Of a stretch of DNA of 6,896 bases, positions 1-6,884 are shown piece by piece. Source of the stretch: Saprospirales bacterium (GTDB lineage Bacteria > Bacteroidota > Bacteroidia > Chitinophagales > JADJOU01). Position 1 is the stretch's first letter; each line of letters opens with the position of its first letter. The stretch is taken from positions 1 through 6,896 of the forward strand of contig CANHJR010000067.1 in the NCBI GenBank assembly GCA_947461165.1. The letters are read 5' to 3'. Under the pieces are notes generated by a model, which was not told the origin of the DNA, searched no databases, and worked only from the letters and a program-made list of their open reading frames with translations. Both the position numbers and the translations under genes were made by a program.

Positions 1-240
1 AGTATTGAATACCTCAACATACCTCGTCGGCAAAGCCAACTGAGCATTGATGCCTTCGTGAGCAATATATATTCTACCGAGTACGCCCATGGCATACCAG
101 GCCCTGAATAGTTCATCTCTAAATTGGGTGGGGTTGTCTATGTGATGATATTTATAGAACGATATGGTGGTGTACTCTTCATTAGAGTTCAAGACTTGTT
201 CCTTCAATATCTTTTTATCGACACGGTTGAATAGTTGCAT
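1..240 (-). CDS. trhO: tRNA uridine(34) hydroxylase TrhO (UPF0176/YceA), N-terminal part only
   Basis: This is the first 80 codons of a gene that leaves the window at its left edge. It starts at an ATG (238-240, minus strand) and stays open to base 1. The translation carries the N-terminal signature of the TrhO/YceA family: TTISFYKYHHI at residues 24-34, a RDELF helix at 41-45, GRIYIAHEGINAQ at 55-67. From memory, E. coli YceA has nearly the same wording here. TrhO proteins install 5-hydroxyuridine at the wobble position of certain tRNAs. They have this ferredoxin-like N-terminal domain followed by a rhodanese domain with a catalytic cysteine; the rhodanese part lies outside the window and cannot be checked. 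The gene follows the VWA genes on the same strand after a 90-nt spacer and probably has its own promoter. Identification is confident for the visible part; whether the full gene is intact is unknown. Confidence 0.9.
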   Translation of the reverse strand, partial: MQLFNRVDKKILKEQVLNSNEEYTTISFYKYHHIDNPTQFRDELFRAWYAMGVLGRIYIAHEGINAQLALPTRYVEVFNT

Positions 241-279
241 ACTATTTGTGTTTTTATAAAATGATAGAAATAAGAACTA

Positions 280-299
280 CAAAATTAGAATAATCTAAT
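280..299 (-). terminator. weak AT-rich hairpin downstream of the VWA genes
   Basis: On the minus strand ATTAGA (294-299), a TTAT loop and TCTAAT (284-289) form a perfect 6-bp stem, followed by TTTG. A second, 5-bp inverted repeat, ACAGT/ACTGT (304-308 and 315-319), lies just before it. Both sit between the vwa stop and trhO, where a terminator would be expected. The stems are short and mostly A-T and the T run is only three to four bases, so termination here would be inefficient at best. The hairpin also overlaps the proposed trhO -7 box. Confidence 0.2.
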
Positions 300-313
300 C
301 AATACAGTACCAA
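280..313 (-). promoter_or_regulatory. possible Bacteroidota-type promoter for trhO
   Basis: On the minus strand, TAATTTTG (280-287) is an exact match to the TAnnTTTG -7 box of Bacteroidota sigma factors. A TTG (311-313) lies 23 nt upstream, at the long end of the 17-23 nt spacing reported for Flavobacterium. Transcription would start around 273-276, giving a leader of roughly 35 nt before the trhO ATG. AT-rich sequence makes chance matches common, so this is only suggestive. Confidence 0.35.
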
Positions 314-330
314 AACTGTTCCTGATTTAA

Positions 331-1698
331 TTACAAATTGATCTGAACTTGATCTGTTGTTTTGATCTCAAATTGCTTTTCAAATGTTCCATAAATTGTT
401 AAAGAACGATGTGTTCGGTATATAATTTTGTACTTTCCAGGCAGTAAGGTTAGATTTTCAATGGTCTTTGAAGGTTGAAACGTATAGCACTTTGTCAATA
501 TATTATTCTTGTAGGTATATAAATCAGCATGAATACCTGAATTCTTTGAAAGGCTTAAAAAACCTGGAGCAGGTAGACTTTTAGTTAAAATCCGATTGGC
601 CTTGATTTCAAGCTTAGGATAGAAAACAGATGGAATCGTTGTCAATTGAACATCATAAGTGCCATTCATCAGCGAAATGGAATCTGGAATGAAATAGCGA
701 GCGATCCATTCTCCAGCTTTATAAATCAATATTTCAGGAGCTTCATAGAGCGAACTTGGTTTGAATTGATCCCAAGCAATTACTAATTTTCCTTCGGGAT
801 ATGGTATCGAAATATTGTTATGAATAAATTTTTTGAGAAAGATTTTAGGGCTAACAATTGGGGGAGTGCAATGTATTTTGATGGTAACGGAATCATAATT
901 GCCAATCATCAAAGAATCGGGAGTTGCTGATTTCGAGAGACAATGATGGTAGGTAGCTATAGGATTGTTGTTTTTGGCATTGAAAATCGTAAACGGAATG
1001 TTTGTAGCACTAATAGGTTGTTTATCTTTTTGAAGATAAATAGAAATACTTTTTTTATTTGCAACATCCGTGAAGGATCGAAACAACTCTTTTTTAAAGT
1101 CATCCGCATTCTGCGCATTTTTAAAATCACCAATACACTTCATTTTTTCGAGATCTTTTGGATCTACATTCATTCCGATGATCAAGGGTTTGATTGTTAC
1201 GCGAAAATCGAGTAGTTTTTGTACCATTTCACAAGGATCTCGCTCACACGTTTCATATCCATCTGTGAGCAAAATGATGATGTTTTTTCGAGAATTACAC
1301 CCAAGGTCTTCTGCTGATTTTTCGAGTGAATAGGTAAGTGGTGTGGATCCTTTGAATTTTATTGTCTTGAGTCTAGCGATGATTTTTTGAGCTGTATTTT
1401 CTTCGATTGGCACCTCTAGTTTTGAGTCTTCACAGTCATTGAGGTGCATTGGGGAATTGTGTCCATATACTCGAAGACCCATCTCGACACTGTAATTTTT
1501 CTGAAGAAATATGGCAAATTCTTCTACCGTTCTTTTGGCCACATCCCATAGTCGCTCATTTCCCCATTTCCGTTCCATACTCTGAGAAGCATCGAGAAGA
1601 AATAAAACCCTAAAACGTTCTGGAGGTCGACCTGCACAAGTATCCGTGGCTCTCAAGGAGCTGGTAAGGAAAATAAGGAGTAGTAGGAAAGGCCTCAC
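331..1698 (-). CDS. exported VWA-domain protein, downstream copy of a tandem pair
   Basis: This is a 455-residue protein with an N-terminal signal peptide: a Leu/Ile/Phe core at residues 4-11 and probable cleavage after the LRA at about 15-17. A von Willebrand A domain spans about 30-215. The metal-ion-dependent adhesion site is complete: D36-x-S38-x-S40, T119 in GSTPL, D146 in LLTDG. Family cysteines are C89, C151, C156 and C188. Residues 216-455 are beta-rich and without a recognised enzyme motif. The start is GTG, overlapping the TGA of the preceding gene in GTGA, which suggests translational coupling. The first in-frame ATG is M41, after the DxSxS motif, so it cannot be the true start. 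The protein aligns with its neighbour over its full length, marking an old tandem duplication. VWA domains bind protein partners through a divalent cation; the partner and role here are unknown. A periplasmic or cell-surface location is inferred from the signal peptide. Confidence 0.88.
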   Translation of the reverse strand: MRPFLLLLIFLTSSLRATDTCAGRPPERFRVLFLLDASQSMERKWGNERLWDVAKRTVEEFAIFLQKNYSVEMGLRVYGHNSPMHLNDCEDSKLEVPIEENTAQKIIARLKTIKFKGSTPLTYSLEKSAEDLGCNSRKNIIILLTDGYETCERDPCEMVQKLLDFRVTIKPLIIGMNVDPKDLEKMKCIGDFKNAQNADDFKKELFRSFTDVANKKSISIYLQKDKQPISATNIPFTIFNAKNNNPIATYHHCLSKSATPDSLMIGNYDSVTIKIHCTPPIVSPKIFLKKFIHNNISIPYPEGKLVIAWDQFKPSSLYEAPEILIYKAGEWIARYFIPDSISLMNGTYDVQLTTIPSVFYPKLEIKANRILTKSLPAPGFLSLSKNSGIHADLYTYKNNILTKCYTFQPSKTIENLTLLPGKYKIIYRTHRSLTIYGTFEKQFEIKTTDQVQINL

Positions 1699-3059
1699 GG
1701 TAGAATAATATTAAATGTTTGACCTTCGAGTATTCGAAAACTGGAGAAGGCTGTATTCTGAGTTGGATCTGGTTTTCGCTTGTATACAAGATAATATTCG
1801 CGTGCTTCGAGTTCAATCTTCTGAATACTAGCTTCCGAGTTCAATCTTTTCACAAAATTCCATGATTTATCAAAAATGCTCATATCCATGGCTTCAACCG
1901 TTTTAATTTGAAAATTGCCTTTAGGGACAAAAGGTACTATGGTTGCCAATTCTTTTTTTACAGGCTTCGTCAATGACAGAATAGGCCATTGAAATAAGTC
2001 TAGTTGAATACTATCTGAAACCGCGTAGCTATATGACTGGGCATTATTTACTGTTTGAAAATTGTTCATATAAGGATCCGAGAGCTGGTAGTTTTGCGGA
2101 CTTTTCTTATCTTTTAGTTCAAGGTCTATTGTAGATAATTGAAGAGGAATCTGCCAGTTTTGGTGAATACCTTGAATGATTTTCCTATCTATAATATCCA
2201 TTGGTGGATTCGTATGTATTCTTAACTCGTATTCATATTGCGTATTTACCGGAATCGTATCCAATGACCTTTTGGAAATTGGAGAATAGATAAAATTTGA
2301 AATATCTCGTTTAGTTCGCCGATCGATTAATGAGTATGGAATATAAATCTTGATAGGACTGCTGTCCTGATCTATAAAACTAATATGAAGAGTGGTTTTT
2401 GTAGAGACCTCTGTCAATATCGTTCTGACCACCGTTCTAAACACCGTTTTGTCCTTGGTGTCAATAAATTTACCGATACACTCCAGTTTTTGACTTTCTA
2501 AGCTATCGATACCTAATCCTATGATGTATGGCGTTATGAAAATATTTCTTTCACGGAGTCTTGTAGCTACTTCGCAAGGATTGCCATCGCAGTTTTCAAG
2601 ACCATCAGTCACCAGAACAACGGAGTGCAGTGCCGTGATATCTTTGGGGAAATCCTGCTCGCTAAGCGCGATTGAGTATGCCAGAGGTGTTCGGCCCTTG
2701 GGTTGCATTCGACGAAGCGTATTATATACTTTGTCATAACCCAGACCTTTGGAAAATGGAATTTCAAGTTTTGAATCATCGCATCGATGTTCAGATCTAG
2801 CGTGTTGATGTCCAAGAACCCTAATTGCAATTTCAAAATCCTTGTTTATAGTCTGAAAACTATCAATCAAATTTGATAACGTCGAAATGGCCATTTCCCA
2901 TTTGGACTCGTTTTGCCAACGTTCATTCAAACTACCCGATCCATCGAGGATGAACAGCACCCGTTTGTCAAAATTTCGCTGACGCTCAGCCTCGTCCTGA
3001 GCCTCTAGATTGCTGTGAATCAGAACGATAAGGACAAGAAGGGTTAGGTTCTTAATCAA
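1695..3059 (-). CDS. exported VWA-domain protein, upstream copy of a tandem pair
   Basis: This is a 454-residue protein with a signal peptide (hydrophobic core at residues 5-14, likely cleavage after LEA at 18-20) and a VWA domain at about 33-220. Its metal site is complete: D39-x-S41-x-S43, T124 in GRTPL, D152 in LVTDG. It has exactly four cysteines (C93, C157, C162, C194), all matched in the downstream paralog. The C-terminal 230 residues are beta-rich with an IHTNPP motif that corresponds to IHCTPP in the paralog. I recognise the overall shape as a secreted VWA protein common in Bacteroidota, of unknown function. The start is TTG, 14 nt after the transketolase stop. An in-frame TGA lies just upstream and the first ATG is M56, beyond the metal motif, so TTG fits best and places the signal peptide correctly. 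Cotranscription with the transketolase half is likely, since no terminator fits in the 14-nt gap. Confidence 0.88.
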   Translation of the reverse strand: MIKNLTLLVLIVLIHSNLEAQDEAERQRNFDKRVLFILDGSGSLNERWQNESKWEMAISTLSNLIDSFQTINKDFEIAIRVLGHQHARSEHRCDDSKLEIPFSKGLGYDKVYNTLRRMQPKGRTPLAYSIALSEQDFPKDITALHSVVLVTDGLENCDGNPCEVATRLRERNIFITPYIIGLGIDSLESQKLECIGKFIDTKDKTVFRTVVRTILTEVSTKTTLHISFIDQDSSPIKIYIPYSLIDRRTKRDISNFIYSPISKRSLDTIPVNTQYEYELRIHTNPPMDIIDRKIIQGIHQNWQIPLQLSTIDLELKDKKSPQNYQLSDPYMNNFQTVNNAQSYSYAVSDSIQLDLFQWPILSLTKPVKKELATIVPFVPKGNFQIKTVEAMDMSIFDKSWNFVKRLNSEASIQKIELEAREYYLVYKRKPDPTQNTAFSSFRILEGQTFNIILP

Positions 3060-3073
3060 ACAAAATGTTTTAG

Positions 3074-3907
3074 TTAAAAATCAGCAAGCGTCGAAGGCAA
3101 TTGAGCCATCGCAGCTTCCATTTGTTCTTTGTTTGGCGGAGAACCGTGCCACTTATGTGAATTTTCCATAAAATCTACTCCTTTACCCATAATGGTTTTC
3201 ATCAGAATACAAAGTGGTTTTGACTTGTCAGACCGATTTTTTGAAGCTAATAAGACTGATTTTAGTTCCTCATAATTGTGACCATCTACTTCTATGACTT
3301 CCCAACCAAAGCTCTCCCATTTACTACGAAGATTTCCAAGAGACATCACTTCTTCGACAGGTCCATCTATTTGCTGTCCATTGACATCGACGATCCCGAC
3401 GATATTATTGATATTTCTACTTCCAGCATAGATGGCAGCTTCCCATACCTGTCCCTCTTGTAACTCACCATCACCCATTAGGACAAAAATCGTTTTCGTG
3501 TCATTTGCCAATTTCTTGGCTTGCGCATGGCCAAGCGCTACAGACAATCCTTGGCCCAAAGAACCCGAAGCGACGCGAACGCCCTCAAGATGCTCGGCGG
3601 TGGTTGGATGTCCTTGGAGTCTCGTATCTAGTTTTCTGAAGGTATTCAATTCCGCCACTGGAATGATGCCTTTTCGGGCCATTGTACTATACCATACAGG
3701 CGATATATGTCCATTGGAAAGATAAAAAATATCTTCATTGGGTCCTTGCATATCAAATTCTGAATTGTAATCCATAACGTCAAAATACAGTGCTGTAAAA
3801 AGTTCAACACAACCCAATGAACCACCGGGGTGTCCACTTTGGACGTGATATACCATTCGTATGATATCTCTGCGGATTTGATTTCTGATTTCTAAGTGAT
3901 TTGCCAT
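3074..3907 (-). CDS. tkt: transketolase, N-terminal (thiamine diphosphate pyrophosphate-binding) subunit
   Basis: This is a 277-residue N-terminal half of a split transketolase, the arrangement used by many Bacteroidota, Archaea and Firmicutes. Transketolase moves two-carbon ketol units between sugar phosphates in the non-oxidative pentose phosphate pathway, in the cytoplasm. Visible motifs are SGHPGGS with H26, SNGH with H67, H100 in QGHP, GSLGQGL at 115-121, the thiamine diphosphate/Mg motif GDGE (145-148) with N176 thirty residues after D146, and HKWHG (251-255). Several positions match E. coli numbering almost exactly (H26, H66, H100). The protein ends cleanly after the N-terminal domain, as split subunits do. 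The pyrimidine-binding and C-terminal subunit is not downstream, where VWA genes follow, nor upstream, where menA diverges. The start is ATG with no Shine-Dalgarno, behind a good -7 box. A DXS or pyruvate dehydrogenase E1 identity is disfavoured by the transketolase-type HP and HKWHG motifs. Confidence 0.93.
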   Translation of the reverse strand: MANHLEIRNQIRRDIIRMVYHVQSGHPGGSLGCVELFTALYFDVMDYNSEFDMQGPNEDIFYLSNGHISPVWYSTMARKGIIPVAELNTFRKLDTRLQGHPTTAEHLEGVRVASGSLGQGLSVALGHAQAKKLANDTKTIFVLMGDGELQEGQVWEAAIYAGSRNINNIVGIVDVNGQQIDGPVEEVMSLGNLRSKWESFGWEVIEVDGHNYEELKSVLLASKNRSDKSKPLCILMKTIMGKGVDFMENSHKWHGSPPNKEQMEAAMAQLPSTLADF

Positions 3908-3927
3908 AAATTAAATTCGATTTGACG

Positions 3928-3958
3928 CAAAAATAGTGTGATTCAATTGGTTTTTCAA
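3928..3958 (-). promoter_or_regulatory. probable Bacteroidota-type promoter for the tkt-vwa operon
   Basis: On the minus strand, TATTTTTG (3928-3935) matches the TAnnTTTG -7 consensus exactly, and a TTG (3956-3958) lies 20 nt upstream, inside the usual 17-23 nt spacing. The start of transcription would fall near 3921-3924, leaving a leader of about 15 nt before the transketolase ATG. This is the best promoter candidate in the window. Confidence 0.5.
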
Positions 3959-4009
3959 TATACTTATCCACGAGTTTAGATATTCGATAGTCTTTTACAA
4001 AAATAAGTT

Positions 4010-4017
4010 TAAGTTTG
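4010..4017 (+). promoter_or_regulatory. possible -7 box for the menA operon, very close to the start codon
   Basis: TAAGTTTG (4010-4017) is an exact TAnnTTTG match, and an overlapping near match, TAAGTTTA, sits at 4004-4011. No TTG lies 17-23 nt upstream of either. If used, the first would start transcription at about 4021-4025, just ahead of the ATG at 4026, giving an almost leaderless mRNA. The intergenic region contains no other clear element for the plus strand. Confidence 0.3.
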
Positions 4018-4025
4018 TGCAACAT

Positions 4026-4925
4026 ATGAATCAAATTGATCCTTATCTTCAAGCGGCAAGGCTTAGAACACTTCCATTGTCCCTTTCTAGCACCATTGTT
4101 GGTAACGCAATGGCTTATTATCTCGGCGTTTTTCACTTGTCTATTTTTTTGATGACTATCGGCGTCGTTATGTTACTTCAAATTTTGTCCAACTATGCCA
4201 ATGATCTCGGAGACAGCGAAAAAGGCACTGATAATGTCGATCGAATAGGTCCAAAAAGAACGGTTCAAGCTGGATTATTTAGCCTCGATGAAATGAAACG
4301 AAATATCAATATTATCATTGGATTGACATTGGTTTCAGGCATTGGATTGATTATGATTTCAAATGTGCTATGGTGGGAACGAATACTATTGTTCATTTTA
4401 GGACTCAGCTCTATTTTTGCAGCGGTGGCATATACTCGTGGTCATATCAGTTATGGATACAGAGGTTTAGGCGATTTGGGGGTCTTCGTTTTTTTTGGAC
4501 TTCTAGGTGTTCTTGGATCTATGTATCTCAATCTACATTTTATAAATAATGCAGCAATTCTACCTGCGCTGGGTGTCGGCTTGCTTTCGGTCGCCGTTTT
4601 GCATCTTAATAATATGCGAGATCGCATAGAAGACCAGAAATCAAACAAGATGACCCTTGCGGTAAGAATTGGCCGGGAGAACGGACGCATATACTTTTTG
4701 TTACTGATACTTTTTGCAATTATTTTCTGGGCTAGTTATGTATTTACTCAGAATTCAGTCAACTGGTTCAGTTATCTATATTGGATTGGTTTTTTACCAC
4801 TTCTTTTGATTTTGAAGCGTTTCTTTAGAGTTCGGGAAGATAGCGATTTTGATGCCTTATTGAAGCCAACGGCTTTGACCACATTTTTGCTCTCTATCTT
4901 GTTTTTTATATCCCAAATTATATAA
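4026..4925 (+). CDS. menA: 1,4-dihydroxy-2-naphthoate polyprenyltransferase MenA
   Basis: This 299-residue integral membrane enzyme of the UbiA superfamily attaches a polyprenyl chain to 1,4-dihydroxy-2-naphthoate, giving demethylmenaquinone. The first Asp-rich motif is NYANDLGDSEKGTD (56-69), followed by RIGPKRTVQAG (73-83), wording typical of MenA. The second motif is NNMRDRIEDQKSNKMTL (195-211). About eight hydrophobic segments are seen, near 22-50, 95-112, 118-136, 150-168, 178-193, 223-240, 247-263 and 284-299. The ATG at 4026 is preferred; a GTG three codons earlier (4017) would lengthen the protein slightly but falls within the candidate -7 box. It is the first gene of the plus-strand block, divergent from transketolase, and menC follows after 19 nt. 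The match is to MenA rather than UbiA or heme O synthase because of the motif wording and the menC neighbour. Confidence 0.94.
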   Translation: MNQIDPYLQAARLRTLPLSLSSTIVGNAMAYYLGVFHLSIFLMTIGVVMLLQILSNYANDLGDSEKGTDNVDRIGPKRTVQAGLFSLDEMKRNINIIIGLTLVSGIGLIMISNVLWWERILLFILGLSSIFAAVAYTRGHISYGYRGLGDLGVFVFFGLLGVLGSMYLNLHFINNAAILPALGVGLLSVAVLHLNNMRDRIEDQKSNKMTLAVRIGRENGRIYFLLLILFAIIFWASYVFTQNSVNWFSYLYWIGFLPLLLILKRFFRVREDSDFDALLKPTALTTFLLSILFFISQII

Positions 4926-4944
4926 TTAGAGTTCTTAAGGAAGT

Positions 4945-5970
4945 ATGGCAAAGAAATATAGCTGTGAAGTCAAACCATATCGTCTAGAGTTCAAAGAACC
5001 TGCGATCACCTCCCGAGATACGATGCTTCATCGAGACATTTGGACGATGCGAATTGCAGATAATTTTGGTCGAGATGGATTTGGAGAAGTAGCACCTATT
5101 GCAGGACTATCAAAGGAGTTTGATTCTAATTTTGAAGATAAATTGAACGAAGTTGCGTCCAATATCGAACATTATCTTCAAAATAAACCAGAGCTGATCG
5201 CTTATCCGTCTATTTTGTTTGGGTTGGAAAGCGCGTGGCTGAGTTATAAACATCGCAATTTTGTATTCTTTGATACCCCATTTACAACCTCCCATGCGCC
5301 GATTCCGATCAATGCCTTGGTGTGGATGGGCAATCTTGAGCAGATGAAACAGCGTGTAAAAGAGATATTGGCGAAATCTCCCACTTGTATCAAATTGAAA
5401 ATAGGAAGCCATGACTTTAATCAGGAACTAGAATTGATTCAATCTATTCGAAGTCAATTTCCTTCAGAAAAATTAGAAATTCGATTGGATGCGAATGGTG
5501 CATTTTCTGTATCAGATGCTCTTGATAAAATCAAAATTCTCTCTGAACTAGAAATTCATTCTATCGAACAACCGATTCGAGCAGGACAATTAGAGGAAAT
5601 GGAATCCTTGATTCAGGAATCGCCCATTCCAGTAGCCTTGGATGAAGAATTGATAGGCATTTCTGATTATAAACAAAAATTTAATCTCATAGAGCGACTA
5701 AAACCTCACTATATCGTCATAAAACCATCGCTTCATGGGGGATTGCTTGGAGCGGAGGAGTGGATATTTATAGCCAATACCCTAAAGTCAAAGTGGTGGG
5801 TAACTTCTGCCTTAGAGAGCAATATTGGTCTCAATGTGATAGCTCAGTGGTGCAGTAGATATGATACTTGCTATCATTTTCCGCAAGGCCTTGGGACAGG
5901 TGACTTATACATTAACAATTTCCCAACCTACCTCGACGTGGAGAATTATGAGTTGCGATTAAAATCTTAG
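4945..5970 (+). CDS. menC: o-succinylbenzoate synthase MenC (enolase superfamily)
   Basis: This 341-residue enolase-superfamily enzyme is predicted to dehydrate SHCHC to o-succinylbenzoate in menaquinone synthesis. The N-terminal capping domain carries GFGEVAPIAGLS (45-56). The barrel shows the full active-site set: K150-x-K152 in IKLKIG, metal ligands D182 (RLDANGAFS), E208 (SIEQPI) and D233 (ALDEEL), and K260 (VIKPSLHGG). Length and motif order fit the family. Muconate-lactonizing enzymes, dipeptide epimerases and N-acylamino acid racemases share this fold, and motifs alone do not fully separate them; the position directly after menA makes OSBS by far the best reading. A purine-rich TAAGGAAG lies just before the ATG, but only 3 nt separate AGGA from the start, too close for a normal ribosome binding site. 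The stop is followed 2 nt later by the next gene. Confidence 0.93.
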   Translation: MAKKYSCEVKPYRLEFKEPAITSRDTMLHRDIWTMRIADNFGRDGFGEVAPIAGLSKEFDSNFEDKLNEVASNIEHYLQNKPELIAYPSILFGLESAWLSYKHRNFVFFDTPFTTSHAPIPINALVWMGNLEQMKQRVKEILAKSPTCIKLKIGSHDFNQELELIQSIRSQFPSEKLEIRLDANGAFSVSDALDKIKILSELEIHSIEQPIRAGQLEEMESLIQESPIPVALDEELIGISDYKQKFNLIERLKPHYIVIKPSLHGGLLGAEEWIFIANTLKSKWWVTSALESNIGLNVIAQWCSRYDTCYHFPQGLGTGDLYINNFPTYLDVENYELRLKS

Positions 5971-5972
5971 CT

Positions 5973-6884
5973 ATGGAGCCATGGTCATTTCAGATCGGTA
6001 GTTGCGCGATGAAAATCTGGCCATTTTATCTCTGGTCATTTCAAATATTTAATACGATGGAGTCGCGTCCAGCAGATTTTATGCTATGGACCGGTGACCA
6101 TTTATATATGCTGAATCCGTGGCAATGGACCTCAGAGACAGAAATGATCAAGGCTTATAAGGCTCAACGAAAGTCTAAACCTCTTGCGAATTTCTTGAAA
6201 TCAAGACCACAATATGCTATTTGGGACGATCATGATTACGGTCCAAACAATGCTGGATTAGAATTTGAAAATAAAGACACCGCTCGAAAGGTATTTCAAA
6301 AAATGTGGCCACAACAGCCTCAAGAAGATCAAGGTATTTACTTTCATTTTGAACATAAGGAGGCATCCTTTTTTATGCTCGACTGTCGATATTTCAAAAT
6401 CCCAACGAATCAATTACTCGGAGAGGAACAAATGAAATGGTTGTGTGCGGCGCTGAAAAACTCTAAATCCAAGTACAATTTTGTTGTGAGTAGCATACAA
6501 GTGCATAGTGACGGTGAGTTTGAGAGTTTTCGAAATTATGAGAAAGAATACAAACAGTTGTTAGGCTTCATTTCCGAAAATGATATAAGTGGAGTGATCT
6601 TTCTATCGGGGGATGTCCATTATTCAGAAGTGAGCCGCCTGGATCGTACAGATGATTATCCACTCTATGATTTCACGTTTTCGCCATTGACTTCATTTCC
6701 AATAAATTATTTTACCAAGAACAGCTACCAAATCGATGACAGCAAAAAAAATCGTCAAAATTTTGGTGAAATTAGCTTTTCAGGCGATTCTTCCAATCGG
6801 ATTTGCACCATTCGATGCCTGACTAGAACGAATAAAGAACTGTGGTCATATGAGATTCCAGAGGATGCACTCCGGAAGAAGTAA
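5973..6884 (+). CDS. PhoD-like metallophosphatase, catalytic domain only, no signal peptide
   Basis: This 303-residue protein is recognisable as an alkaline phosphatase D/PhoD-like hydrolase, a family cleaving phosphomono- or diesters with bound metal ions. Motifs in order are IGSC (8-11), LWTGDHLY (38-45), IWDDHDYGPN (83-92), LDCR (136-139), LLGEEQMKWL (148-157), VSSIQ (172-176) and SGDVHYSE (212-219). These cover the metal-binding core. Classical PhoD proteins have a Tat or Sec signal peptide and an N-terminal beta-sandwich domain of over 100 residues; here the core motif begins at residue 8, so the protein is predicted to be cytoplasmic. An in-frame TGA at 5949-5951 and the lack of another ATG support the start at 5973. 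It begins 2 nt after menC, so coupled translation is likely. The physiological substrate is unknown; no known menaquinone step requires this enzyme. The stop lies 12 nt before the window end, and those bases hold nothing recognisable. Confidence 0.85.
   Translation: MEPWSFQIGSCAMKIWPFYLWSFQIFNTMESRPADFMLWTGDHLYMLNPWQWTSETEMIKAYKAQRKSKPLANFLKSRPQYAIWDDHDYGPNNAGLEFENKDTARKVFQKMWPQQPQEDQGIYFHFEHKEASFFMLDCRYFKIPTNQLLGEEQMKWLCAALKNSKSKYNFVVSSIQVHSDGEFESFRNYEKEYKQLLGFISENDISGVIFLSGDVHYSEVSRLDRTDDYPLYDFTFSPLTSFPINYFTKNSYQIDDSKKNRQNFGEISFSGDSSNRICTIRCLTRTNKELWSYEIPEDALRKK

Noticed and set aside
943..1333. Open frames on the plus strand within the downstream VWA gene
   Set aside because: They lie antisense to a confidently identified VWA domain and their translations show no family motif or plausible start signal.
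3432..3725. 97-codon plus-strand open frame inside the transketolase gene
   Set aside because: It is the antisense shadow of the thiamine diphosphate-binding region, rich in Ser, Pro and Cys, with no recognisable domain.
331..3907. tkt-vwa-vwa as a defence or toxin system
   Set aside because: Neither VWA protein has a toxin, nuclease, AAA+ or MoxR partner nearby, and the surrounding genes are housekeeping; the data support only a cotranscribed set of unknown purpose.
4017..4025. Earlier GTG start for menA
   Set aside because: It adds only three residues (MQH), overlaps the candidate -7 box, and an ATG in a typical position follows at once.
4937..4944. Shine-Dalgarno-like TAAGGAAG before menC
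   Set aside because: AGGA ends 3 nt before the ATG, too close for efficient pairing, and other genes here lack such a motif.
5982..6046. Short near-repeat TGGTCATTTCAGAT / TGGTCATTTCAAAT, encoding WSFQI twice at residues 4-8 and 21-25
   Set aside because: It is only 14 nt with one mismatch, lies within coding sequence, and the spacing between GSC and the later IF segment is plausible for the family, so it looks like coincidence and not a duplication or mobile-element footprint.
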